From Dactylellina haptotyla (lineage: Eukaryota > Ascomycota > Orbiliomycetes > Orbiliales > Orbiliaceae), in NCBI GenBank assembly GCA_031310005.1, contig CM062386.1:434001-498000 (forward strand): a DNA stretch of 64,000 nt, in the 5' to 3' direction. The notes under the pieces are model-generated. The model saw nothing but the letters and a program-made list of their open reading frames with translations. It was not told the origin of the DNA and did not search any database. A program made the translations under genes and the position numbers. Positions 11,372-21,381 of the stretch are shown here, one piece after another; within the stretch, counting starts at the first letter, position 1, and every line of letters begins with the position of its first letter.

Positions 11372-13385
11372 TTATTGTTGTCGAAGGTAGCTGAAATCCT
11401 CCAAGCTGCCCATAACAACAGCCCCGTCATCTCCGCCTTGCTTGGACACGAATTTCTGCTTCCCTTTCTTCTGTTTCTTGTTCCCATGGTGAGTGCTAGA
11501 AAGACCCGCATCCGCTGTACTGCCCTCTCCACTGATCTCTTTGGCCAACTCTGCCATCGCCGCCTCATTCCTCTCTCTGGTCAAAGCGCTACTCTCCGCC
11601 GCGGCAGCCTCCATTCCTTTCTCGTGCTCCTCCCTGATCTTCCTCAACTCGGTCTCCACTTCCTCCACTTCGCCGAACTCTCTAGATGCGAGCCTAGAGT
11701 ACTCGTCCATGTTGACAGGAATCTTCCGCTTCAACGCCGCAGTGATCAACCGGGGATTCCGCCTCTCTTCTACGACGAATTTATTCTTCAACATGCGTCT
11801 GCTCCGCCCGATAAACATCTTACTCATCATTTCGAAGTCCGTACCAAACATCCCCAAGGCCTGGTAGAACCGGTCGGTCTCCTCGTCGTCCCAGCGTTCC
11901 GTTTTCTCGCGTTTACTCCAGGTAGCGGAGTTGACGCGGCGGGTTAAATTCGACTCCTCGATGACCTCTAGCGGTCCGTCGGCGCCGACATCGCGCTCCC
12001 GACGGTCGACTTGCACGGACGTTTCGTCGAGCACGAGCTGGCCGTTCACGATCCTCATCTGCGGGGCCATACCGCCTGCGCCGCCGCTACCACTCCCGCC
12101 GCCAGTGCCACCGGTACCGGTGCGGGCTGCGGCGTTCTCGCGGCCGAGACGCTCGAGACGCTGTTCGACGGTTTCGATCTGGACTTCCTCGCCCGCGGCA
12201 CGACGGGCTTCGATTTCCGCTTTCCGGGCGCGCTGTTTCTTGACGACGTCGAGCCAATCGATCTTTTCGATTTCTTCGTAGAGTTTTGATTTCTTGCCGA
12301 TGAACGTGTCGCGGCAGAGGTCGGTCATGCGGACGACGGTGGGTTCTATCTCGAGGTTTTCGGCGTTCTGCGGGGTAGTTTTGGGTTTGCGGCCGCGTTT
12401 GGGTTTTTCTTGGGAGCCGTCGTCCGGTGGGGCGAGGCCTTCGGGGGTGTCGGTGCCGTCTTTTGGGGTGCGTTTCCGCTTTTTGGATTTCGATGCCGCG
12501 GTTGTGGTGGGTTTTGAAGCGGTGGTAGCTGGTGAGGTGGCTGTGTCTGGTGCGGAGTGGTCTGTTGCGGCTTGGGTGTCTGCAGGTGCTGGGGTGGCGG
12601 ATTGAGATGCGGAGGCGCTGGCGGCTCTGGTGGGAGAAGGGGGGGTGTTCTCGGATGTGACGGTGATGGAGGGAATCGGGGTCTCGCGCTCGGTGCTGTG
12701 CCTGGGTCTCCTAGATCTGTCCTCGGAACGGTCCCTGGTAGGTTCGCGAGGGAGAGGCTGTATTCGATGGGCCTCCGGGGATCTGGTGCGGGTGGTGGGG
12801 GCTGATATCGGGGTGGCACGGGAGGCACCTGGCATTGAAATGGGGATTCCTCCTCCTCCTCCTCCTGATGTTGCTCCTCCTCCACTGCCACTAGCAGTTC
12901 CAGCTGCCCTCCTGACGGCGGGTTTGGCACGTTGGAGCTGGGGACTGGGCGGGTGGGAGGCATCCCTTCTCGTTGCTACTGGCGAGACGGATCGAGGCGG
13001 GTGCTGGGTGTCCGGCGGGACGGAAGATGCGGCGTCATCTCGAGTTGGGGTCTCCCGAGTGGCGAGGGGCTTTGTAGCGATACCGATGGACGGTTTGACG
13101 GAGGAGGCGCGGGATTCGGGGCCGGTTGCGAGGGAGGGGGGCGCGGGGGAGGCGGTATGGTCGGAGGACGGGGTGGAGCCGACGTGGAGGCTGTTGGCAC
13201 CGCGGTTCTGGGGCTTTTTGGGCGCGATCTTCTTGTTTGACTTGTCTGCGAGACATCGTATTAGCATATATTTATAATTATATCATATTTATATCATATT
13301 TGCAAGTATTCCCGCAGCGGTGATATATCGTGTATATATACACAAATAGGTAAGTAGATGGAGAGAGCGTACTGATGAAACTCAT
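11372..13385 (-). CDS. BDP1: TFIIIB subunit B'' (Bdp1)
   Basis: Exon 1 is only 13 nt (13373-13385). After a 127 nt intron, exon 2 (11372-13245) completes 628 codons. The join gives the family N-terminus MSFINKSNKKIAPKKP, which decides the start. Residues about 20-290 are Pro/Ser/Thr-rich and disordered. The conserved core follows: the region before the SANT domain (TWSKREKTERW), then the extended SANT domain with WDDEETDRFYQALGMFGTDFEMM and the basic IGRSRRMLKNKF, roughly residues 440-500. Bdp1 joins TBP and Brf1 in TFIIIB, which recruits RNA polymerase III to tRNA, 5S and other small-RNA genes. The C-terminal tail is acidic then basic and short. Long GC-rich ORFs opposite the disordered region are shadows of it. 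Confidence 0.93.
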
Positions 13386-14578
13386 GGTTTCCGTCGGCGC
13401 CGGTGCAAATGGTATGATCCCGATAGTAACGAAGCAGCCGATACGGGCATAGCCGTCGATTTGGTAACCGGTGTCGGGGTGGTGAGGTTGACGAGGTTGA
13501 TTGATAAGAGGGCGAGAGATGAGGATGAGGTTGAGATTGAGGTTGATATCAAAATTAGTCAGGAAAACAGAGAATTAAAGGTCACGTGACGTCGAAATTA
13601 GCTAAAAGTGTTAGAATTAGTCTGCCATTAAGCACTAAATCTAACAGCTAAACCGGCTGACTAAGAGCCCGCTTTGAAGGTTTGAGAATTCGTTCAATCG
13701 CTCCAACCGTCCTCCTTCGCACCAAACTAACACCGCTAATTAATACACCGGCCAGTTAATACTGCTGCCCGTTGACAGCCAGCAAGGAGACACAGAGGAT
13801 CACCCGGCTGCTTGGCTCTTTTCTTCTTCTTCTTCTTTCTCCGTCAATCAACCTCTCCACCGACCTCAACCTTCCTCCTCCTCCGCCACCACTACCACCA
13901 TCATCACGACTTCTCCACTCTCAGCACGGGGAAACACGACCAGGACACGGCTTCGTCGGCATCTTCACGTCTCTTCCCCGAGGCTACTCGGCCTCCTCTT
14001 TGCTCTCCCTCCGTAGCCTCCTCCTTTGCATTGGTTTCACGAATTCTTTTTGTTCTCTTCCAGCCACGGCCATCTCACCTCCTCTTTCTCACGACACCTC
14101 TTCTTCTCCTCCTCCTTTCTCCCGACACCGGCTCTCGTCCTTTCTCCCGACACCGGCTCTCGTCCTTTCTCCCGTGCTACCTTCTCCCCATCCCCCTATT
14201 CTTGCATCTGGGATCCCTTCCTCCCAGTTTTTGTCGTATCTGCCTATCTCTTGTCCTCTGCTCACGTCTCAGTCCTGGATCTCTCCTCTTTTCCTCCTCC
14301 TGCTGACGTCTCTCTCTCCCGACACTCCGTTCTCGCCACACATCACGTCGTGTCACGACCTCCCACCACCCAATCCTCATTGCTCTTGTCTCGTAACTCC
14401 TCTTGAACTTACACAGCCGTCATCACCTTCCATCTATCCTCATCGAAAGTCACGTCATCTTCCTCTCACACTGCTCCTCTCCATCGGTGCCTGTTGTCTC
14501 CACGGTCCTGCCTGGGCCACCTCATCAACAACACCTCCCAATCCCTCATATATCCACCCTGTCCCTCTTTAGGAGCTC
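13386..14578. promoter_or_regulatory. Divergent BDP1/BRE1 upstream region with long pyrimidine-rich leader
   Basis: Two divergent nuclear genes share 1.2 kb. From about 13,810 to 14,570 the plus strand is strongly C/T-rich (TCTTCTTCTTC, CCTCCTCC, repeated TTTCTCCC), ending 10-60 nt before the BRE1 ATG. This is the look of a long fungal core promoter and 5' leader. Overlapping ORFs in all three plus frames (up to 266 codons, composed of Ser/Pro/Leu/His) follow from that composition and I do not regard them as genes. They do mean that the leader would contain upstream ATGs if transcribed in full. Confidence 0.5.
14114..14174 (+). repeat. 25 bp tandem repeat in the BRE1 leader
   Basis: About 2.4 head-to-tail copies of a 25 bp unit starting CCTTTCTCCCGACACCGG lie at 14114-14138, 14139-14163 and 14164-14174. 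The copies are identical over their full length, so the expansion is recent. Confidence 0.9.
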
Positions 14579-17279
14579 ATGACGGCGGCTATCGCCGATT
14601 CAAAATCCTCCTTGGCCCCTCCCTTACGGAAGCAGCCCGTGATGGAGGACCGGAAGAGACCTCTTATTGACGGTTCCTCCGACGAAACTCCCCCCAGCAA
14701 ACGACAAGCCATGACGACCCCCGACGAGCCCCAGACCCAGGAAGATGTCATCGTAAGTTTCCTCTGCTCCTCAATCACGTCAATCTCACGCCTCGGCTCG
14801 GCACTTGTCCTTTTGTTGATGCTAATTGTTCGATATCACGATTGCAGAACTTCCAAAAAGAAGCTATCTACCGCCAGATGAAGGCGTACAAGCGGGAGAA
14901 GGAGCTTACAGAAACCCGACTGGAAGACCTACAGAAACGATGCACTTATCATGACGATCACATCCGTGTGATTGATGCGTGGTTAGATCAGGTATAGCTC
15001 ATCCCGAATCTCTTCTCATATTGGAGCCTATATATTGACGATGAATATGTTTATATAGCTATTAGATGAAGTTCGAGTGTTAACGGACAGTGATCTTGTC
15101 GAAAGGCCGCAGCAAAACGGAGGTAGGCTACACATATATAAAATCTCACACGACTCCCCATATCCATATATTAACAAACAAAGCAGAAACACACGAACAC
15201 GTTCCTCAAACGCTGCTGTTTGCAGATGTCGAGACTTTCTCAGAACATCTGTCGTCAAAACAAGACACGATAAAAGATACATTACTTTCACTTTTCAAAA
15301 AATTCGACAGTCGAAATGATGCATCTGATAAACTCGTCCCCAAACTTCAAAAGCGAATGTCCGAGCTCCTCTCTGCTGAGAAGACCCACCGAGTCGAATT
15401 GGAGCGGATTTCGCAAGAGAAAGAGGATGCGGAACAACAACTCACCCTTGCGGCAATAAGATACCTCACAGCTGAGAAGAGACTGGATCGACTCAAGAGC
15501 CAGACCGTGGCAAAGATCGAGCAACAGGCCAACGCATCATCTTCCTCGAACGGGGCCCCGAAAAAGGACGCCAACTCGAACTCGAAAGCGAAATTCACAG
15601 ACGGACAACTCGCCGATGCCGAACTCGCACGAAAGGAAGCCGAAGCCATCGCCAGCAAACAGGAAAAGGAGATTAAGCAGCTCCAATCCGAAATATCTCG
15701 CCTCCAAGAGCAAGTTACCAATTACAACCTCAAGGTCAGCCATAGAAAAACCAAGCCTATTCCTTCCCTTTACACAGACACTTTCGGGAACCGAAGACCT
15801 CTCCTTCGCGCGATAGAAAGTTGTTTTGTTCGATACACAAGATACATGAATGCAAATATGGATTGAAAGAAAAGATTGGGTTTCTGACGTATGATATATG
15901 GTGGTTAAACAGCTCGGCCGGTTATCCGAGGAGGATATTGCCAACTGCGACACATACAAGAACGTGAGGTTACGGCTGGAAGATGTGGTTGCCAAGCTCA
16001 ACCATCTGGAAGCCCTGAACGCAACATTATCACGGGAGAATGAGATGCTGCAGGCGGAACGGACGGCATTCAAGAAGACCATAATGGAAGAGCAATCGGT
16101 TGCACTCGGCGAGGCGAACACTCAGATCGCAAAATGCGAGGCTGATTTGGCTCGCATCCGTGCCTTCAGAGACCAGCTGCACGCTGAGGTCCACACCCAC
16201 AAGATCGCTGCCGAGAAGGTTGCCACGGCCGACCATTCGGAGGATCTGAAGAAGCTCGTTGAATCTCAAATTGAAAAGATAGCATCTCTTGAAGGAGAGG
16301 TTCAACGGTTACGGACGGAAGCCGGGGAGGAACCGGTTCCGACTGCTGAAGACATCGCGAATCTAAGCCATGACGAGTTGATCGATGGTATGACCAAATT
16401 GAGAGCATCGCATAGCATTCTGGAGAACGAGTTCAAGTCCATCGAATCGGCTTATAAGAAGGCGCATGACGTCGGAAAAGCCAAGTTTGATGACTTGAGA
16501 TCCCTCCAGGAAACGATCACGCGGATGAAGCAGGATGTAAGACAATACATTATACAGTTTTTGAGATATTCACTTGCTAATCGATTTCTCTATAGAAAAT
16601 CCGGAACGAGCAAAAAGTCTTCGAGGCCGTCAAGCTGAAGGAAGGCGCTATGGACAAGGCCCGACTGTTCCAATCTCAGCACGAGAAGGCAACCGAAATC
16701 ATCATGAATATGAAAAACTCGGACAAGAAGCAGACCTCGATGATCGCCAATCTGGAAAAGCAGATCGCAGAACTACGACTTATTAACAATCAGGCCGTGC
16801 TCTCGCAGAAATCTTCGCAAACCGGAACCAACGAGCTGAAGAACACAGTTGAAGCTCTTCAGAGGCAGATCAACTCGATGAAGGAAACCCTCAAGAAAGC
16901 AGACGAGGCTAGCAAAACCGAGAATAGCAAGAGGAGGAACGCAGAGAATGAATTAGAGAAGACCCTCGTCCGACTCAACTCCCTGGAGCAATCCGTCAAA
17001 GCGTTTAGCAGCGAGAATAACGAGGAGAGCACGCTAGAAGGGTTCAGAGTAAGACCAAAACAAATCTCAAAGTATATAAAGGCGCTCTGCTAACTTTAAT
17101 TACAGTCAATGGTGCGCTGTAGCGTTTGCAGAACAGGCCAGAAATCACGTGTTATTAAGACGTGCGGTCACTTGTTCTGCAAGGACTGTATCGATGATCG
17201 AATCACTACCCGCAACCGAAAGTGCCCCAACTGCGGCCGACCATTCGCCGCCACCGATATTCTTGCGGTTGTTTTGTGA
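14579..17279 (+). CDS. BRE1: E3 ubiquitin-protein ligase Bre1 (histone H2B)
   Basis: Seven exons (14579-14752, 14848-14991, 15059-15122, 15187-15734, 15913-16536, 16596-17048, 17106-17279) join to 726 codons, the usual length for fungal Bre1. The N-terminus carries a basic nuclear-type patch (MEDRKRP to PPSKRQA, residues about 21-43). Nearly all of residues 60-660 is coiled coil. The last exon encodes a C3HC4 RING finger (residues about 671-711) with CSVCRTGQ, the CGHLFCKDC core and CPNCGRPF; all eight metal ligands are present. With Rad6, Bre1 monoubiquitinates histone H2B in transcribed chromatin, a mark needed for H3K4 and H3K79 methylation. The start is the first ATG in frame with the conserved N-terminus. 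It is divergent from BDP1. Confidence 0.95.
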
Positions 17280-18251
17280 GCACAGTCACAGCTTGTGTGG
17301 AAAGTTCAATATTTTTCTACTACTTCTTTTAATAATTCTTCTCGGAATAAAATTCACGGCATATGGCCACTTCCCTTTTTTTTTTTTCGTCCAAATTTTC
17401 CTTTCAAAGTAGCAATCAGCTTCTTAATAATACTGATGGTGCACTTTTTTATCCCGGGCATCGGTGATGTGTGAGAAGCCAACTATTCGCTTCTCTTTCC
17501 TGCAACCAAAAAAAAGCCTCCCAAATTCCCCACGCTTCACGGTTTTATGTCTGCTTTGAGTTTATAACATCGATACGGAGTTAACGGTTCCCCGTTGTTT
17601 GCTTCATGTTTCTCCCTTTCTTATTGTCTAATGTCGCTGCATGAGACCATAATCGCTCTCCTTGGTTCCGTTTTAACGGTACATATGTATGAAGAGGTTC
17701 ACACACAAAACACATGTATGTATTCACTATCTACTGAGTGGGAGCCTACCCTTGAAATATTTTCGAGGTGGCTGTTCCAACTTTTTTTTTTTATATTCTG
17801 CCTCTCCCTACAATAGAACATTGAATTGCCCAGTTTTTTCTATCCCTAGTCGTAAAGTTGTACACGTACCTGTGCCTCGCATGCATGCGTCCACGCTATC
17901 GCGAAGGAGGGATAGTCGTGTTGGTGTAACAGCCGACGTCAGCTTATGGCCCGCGATCGACCCGAAGAATTTCAGCGATTGGGCGCAGGGGCAGTTTAAG
18001 CTTACAAATGCGGGTTCGGTACTTAAAATTTCAAGCGGAGACGCTTATATATAAATCAAACTCATCCTTCCGTATTTAAATAAAAATCTACCCGTGCATT
18101 GGTATCGAAACGTCAATTGCAACTCCCCACATTTATACTGTCGTACCAACAAATATCTATGACGTAGATAGCGAACTATATCTATAGCAATCTTCAACGT
18201 CCAAATAAACCTCGATCACCAATTAGATAAATACTCCCAAGATACACAGCA
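17280..18251. other. Intergenic region
   Basis: The 3' flank of BRE1 is T-rich (poly-T run near 17377-17387) and is followed by AT-rich sequence to the cupin gene. Short ORFs (73-121 codons on the plus strand) contain no recognisable motif. The last 200 nt contains TATA-like runs (TATATATAAATC near 18045) that could belong to the next promoter. I call no gene. Confidence 0.5.
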
Positions 18252-19051
18252 ATGGCCTTCCAGCTAAAATACACCCAGCCGTTCCCGCCGACACCCTCGG
18301 AATCTGCGGCAACGGCCAGTCTGATCTCCAGTTTGAAACTGCTCTCCCACCCCGAAGGCGGCTATTTTGTCCAAACAGACAAGTCCTACAACCACATAAT
18401 CCCCAACCCGTTCCTGACGTCTTCCCCGCACGACCCCTTCGCGCACGACACGAGCACGAACACAAAAATCACAGCCGTGGCAGGTGATACCCGCGCGGTC
18501 GGGGAGAACGACGAAACCCGCGCGGCGAGCACCACGATCTTTTACCTGCTGAGCAGTATGAGTCCTAAGGGACATTTCCATAGGAATAAAGCCCGCACGA
18601 TGCATTTACACCATCGAGGACGGGCGAGGTATGTGATTTTGCACGCGGACGAGTGGGATGGTACTCCTGGGACTTGTCGGATTGAAGATTGGGTTGTCGG
18701 GGAGAACGTGGAGGGCGGGGAGAGGTTGCAGTGGATGGTTGAGGGGGGTAAGTATAAGGCTAGTTATTTGCTGCCGGGGGATGCGGAGGAGAAGGAGAGC
18801 GGGGAAGGGGTTGCTGGGTGTTTGATCAGTGAGGTTGTCGTGCCTGGTGGGTTATATTTCCCTTGATACTGTTTTCCCTTTGACTTTGCTTTTTGAATTT
18901 TACGTTGGGATGTGGAGATGGTGGGCTAATGTGAGATTTGTGAGCAGGGTTTGAATTTACGGATCACGATTTCTTGACGTGGGATAGATTGGTCCTGTTG
19001 GTTGGGGAGAAGAGTGCGGAGGAGATGAAATGGTTGGTGCATAAGGATTAA
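18252..19051 (+). CDS. DUF985 cupin-fold protein (YML079W-like)
   Basis: Exons 18252-18846 and 18948-19051 join across a 101 nt intron to 232 codons; without the splice the frame stops prematurely after VPGG. The fold is a single RmlC-like cupin. Evidence is the opening LISSLKLLSHPEGGYFVQT, the STTIFYLLSSMSPKGHFHRNK strand pair, HLHHRGRARYVIL, and the closing strand GFEFTDHDFLTWD. These are the landmarks of the DUF985 family, whose yeast member YML079W has a solved cupin structure but no established enzyme activity. The family is secure; a substrate cannot be named. A charged insertion (EEKESGEG) lies in a loop before the last strands. The 3' end is 250 nt from the convergent SWI5 gene. Confidence 0.9.
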
Positions 19052-19302
19052 TGATCTTATATAAGATGCATAACGAGTCGTCGGATAAGCGTAAAAGAAG
19101 GTTTTGTAAGATGTAAATATCAACCTGCAAAGCATACGAGACCATACGGGCTGGCATTCTGATGGACTGAGACACAGATCTAATTATAATTGAATAAAGG
19201 CAATTCCATCAAACCTTTATTGGGTATATAAGATATCTTGCAAAACGAAAAATGAGCAATCTTAATGTTCGAGTAAAGAGGGTTTTATCAACAGCCGCCA
19301 TA

Positions 19303-19881
19303 TTAGTCTTTATCGGTAACTCCAAATTCTATCGTATGCATATTAGTAATAGTAATTCTGATTATTAAATAAATGCGTCTACATACCACCCAGCACTTCT
19401 TTTAATCCGACCCCTCTTTCATCAGCAATCATGCCGATTAAGTGTAAACCTACGTCTCGGATCTCGTTGAAGTCATGGAGAAGTTTGATATGACGTTGGA
19501 TAGTGGATTTGGCAGGATGGCTATAAGACGTTTCAGTAAAAGAGAGAATACAATCTGAGAAAACGAAACTTATATACGTCAATTTGGCGGTGCTAGCTGA
19601 ATTTTTGGATTTTAAATTTGCTAGTTCGGCTTCCAGAGCTGCGATTTGCGACAGTAGGTGGTCCTATATGCGCATATATGTGTTCGGAACGCTTAGTACT
19701 CATTCAAACATCGCAACATCGCAACAGCGAGAGGTAAGAATTGACAGTGAAATCGAGAGCGTACGCGATGCTTAATCTCCTTAGCTGACAGTGCAGAAAC
19801 TTCTTTTGCCGGAGACGAAGATGGCGGACCATCCGAGGGAATCTTGCTCGTATCCATCGAGTTGGCTTTGCTCGGTATCAA
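19303..19881 (-). CDS. SWI5: Swi5/Sae3 recombination mediator subunit
   Basis: Four exons on the minus strand (19765-19881, 19578-19663, 19387-19520, 19303-19328) join to 120 codons. A second in-frame ATG at 19857 would give 112. The product has a short disordered Ser/Pro-rich head, then a coiled coil (DHLLSQIAALEAELANLKSK). The Swi5 signature follows: HIKLLHDFNEIRDVG, then LIGMIADERGV and the end VLGEFGVTD. The last 26 nt exon is needed to restore this conserved C-terminus. Swi5 with Sfr1 (Sae3 with Mei5 in budding yeast) stimulates strand exchange by Rad51 and Dmc1. It is divergent from BMT5 with only 114 nt between the start codons. Confidence 0.92.
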
Positions 19882-19995
19882 TTCGATGAAGGTTGAAGTT
19901 CGAACGCCGTTTTTGTGTTGAGGTTACCATTTCCAACCGCGCTGTCGCACCTTCGCCTCAACCTCGAAATTTCATCCTCCTTCGACAAAAATGCC
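19882..19995. promoter_or_regulatory. Compact bidirectional promoter between SWI5 and BMT5
   Basis: Only 114 nt separate the SWI5 ATG (minus, 19881) from the BMT5 ATG (plus, 19996). If the SWI5 start is 19857 the gap is 138 nt. Both promoters must lie here or within the opposing gene's first exon. An in-frame ATG for BMT5 at 19915 and a tiny uORF at 19991 also fall in this stretch. Confidence 0.6.
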
Positions 19996-20871
19996 ATGAA
20001 AAACAAGAAGCACGACAAGAGGCGCAAGCCTTCCACCCCGCTCAAACCCCACCACGGCTCCAAGGTCTCCAAGCCAGGGAAACATCAGCATGGCGCTTCC
20101 AAGACGAAGGCCGCAAACCCGAACCAGAACGCCAAACCGATAGTCCCCTTCTCCCCGACCTCGACCCTCCTCCTCGTCGGCGAAGGCGACTTCTCGTTCA
20201 CAAACTCCCTCCTCACAACCCCGCACATCTCCCCGGCCACGATCCTGACCACCTCGACCAACGAGTCCGAGCAATCCACGACGGAGAAATACCCGCACTC
20301 CGCAGAAAAAATCCAATCCGTCCGTGACAACGGCCACCGTCTATTTTTCAACGTGGACGTGACGAAAAAGTACCCAAAGGGGGTTAAATCCAAGCTCTAC
20401 GATGCCGTAATCTTCAACTTCCCCCATGTCGGCGGGTTATCCACCCACGTGGACCGGCAGATCCGCGCCAATCAGGAATTATTACTGGCGTTTATGAAGA
20501 ATTCTATCCCGCTGCTGGCCGCGGAGGGCACGATTGTCATCACGCTGTTCGAAGGGGTACCGTACAGCCAGTGGAACCTGCGCGACTTGGCGAAGAGTTG
20601 CGGGTTGGAGTGTCTTCGCAGTTTCAAGTTCGACGGCGGCATGTACGTCGGTTATAAACATATGAGGACCATCGGGGCGAGGGATAGAGAAGGCGACTGG
20701 AAGGGCGAGGAGAGAGGGGCTAGGACCTATATATTTGGAGTCATTGGTGGTGGTAGCGGCAGTAATTCCAAGAGTCCTAAGAAACCGGTGAAGAAGAGTA
20801 AAGAGGGGCCAGCGAAGAAGGGGAAGGCTATTTATCAAAGCAGTGACGAGGATGATGAAGACGATGAGTAA
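19996..20871 (+). CDS. BMT5: 25S rRNA (uridine-N3)-methyltransferase Bmt5-like (DUF2431)
   Basis: This is a single 291-codon exon from ATG 19996. An upstream in-frame ATG at 19915 would add 27 residues (MLRLPFPTALSHLRLN...), but the conserved family start is MKNKKHDKRRKP. A lysine/proline-rich basic N-terminus suits a nucleolar protein. The Rossmann-like methyltransferase core begins TLLLVGEGDFSFTNSL (SAM-binding motif I, residues about 54-69), continues through NVDVTKKYPKG and FNFPHVGG, and ends with the GVPYSQWNLRDLA segment. The C-terminal tail is lysine-rich, then acidic (SSDEDDEDDE). Yeast Bmt5 methylates a uridine of 25S rRNA at N3. Family DUF2431 is secure and orthology to Bmt5 is likely. 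Confidence 0.9.
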   Translation: MKNKKHDKRRKPSTPLKPHHGSKVSKPGKHQHGASKTKAANPNQNAKPIVPFSPTSTLLLVGEGDFSFTNSLLTTPHISPATILTTSTNESEQSTTEKYPHSAEKIQSVRDNGHRLFFNVDVTKKYPKGVKSKLYDAVIFNFPHVGGLSTHVDRQIRANQELLLAFMKNSIPLLAAEGTIVITLFEGVPYSQWNLRDLAKSCGLECLRSFKFDGGMYVGYKHMRTIGARDREGDWKGEERGARTYIFGVIGGGSGSNSKSPKKPVKKSKEGPAKKGKAIYQSSDEDDEDDE

Positions 20872-21381
20872 AGCATTTGATCGTATATACCCGGTAACAA
20901 GGCGACAGGACATCTTATTTATTGTGTGATTGTATTCCATTTGGAAATATCATATATCGATTTGGCATTCTTGATCTATAAAAAAGCCTCTGCTGAGGAA
21001 GAAGATTATATATATGTACATGTAGCCTTCTAAACGCAAGCGATAATGAAGGTAACAGCCGCCACTTCAGTGGGAGCTCTTGTGTAAAAAATAATAATTG
21101 ATTAAATACTGGTATCTGAATGAATCGAACATGGTCGACGCCAAAAAAAGAATAAAAAGGGAGAAAGATCCAAATGTTGAGAGGCGGGATATATTTATAA
21201 GCCCTTATGGATTATGGCGGAGAATAGCGAGGTCTCAAACTGATGAAGAGAAGCGAGAGTACACTTCTCCTAGAACGAATGATGTGACGCTGTAGACTAG
21301 TTCAGAAAATGCACGCTAACCACTGGCATTCAAAAACAAAATCTGGTAACTTTTTTTCGTTTGGAAATAATAAAAGGCAAT
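20872..21381. other. Intergenic region between convergent genes
   Basis: This is the shared 3' flank of BMT5 (+) and the ABC transporter (-). The sequence is A/T-rich with polyadenylation-like runs (AATAATAATTGATTAAATA near 21090). I see no gene. Confidence 0.5.

Noticed and set aside
11493-12963. Several 80-215 codon frames opposite or alongside BDP1
   Set aside because: They are shadows of the GC-rich, Pro/Ser-rich BDP1 coding sequence in other frames.
13772-14572. 266-, 164- and 126-codon frames before BRE1
   Set aside because: All three plus frames are open because the strand is C/T-rich and lacks stops. The products are low-complexity Ser/Pro/Leu/His and match nothing.
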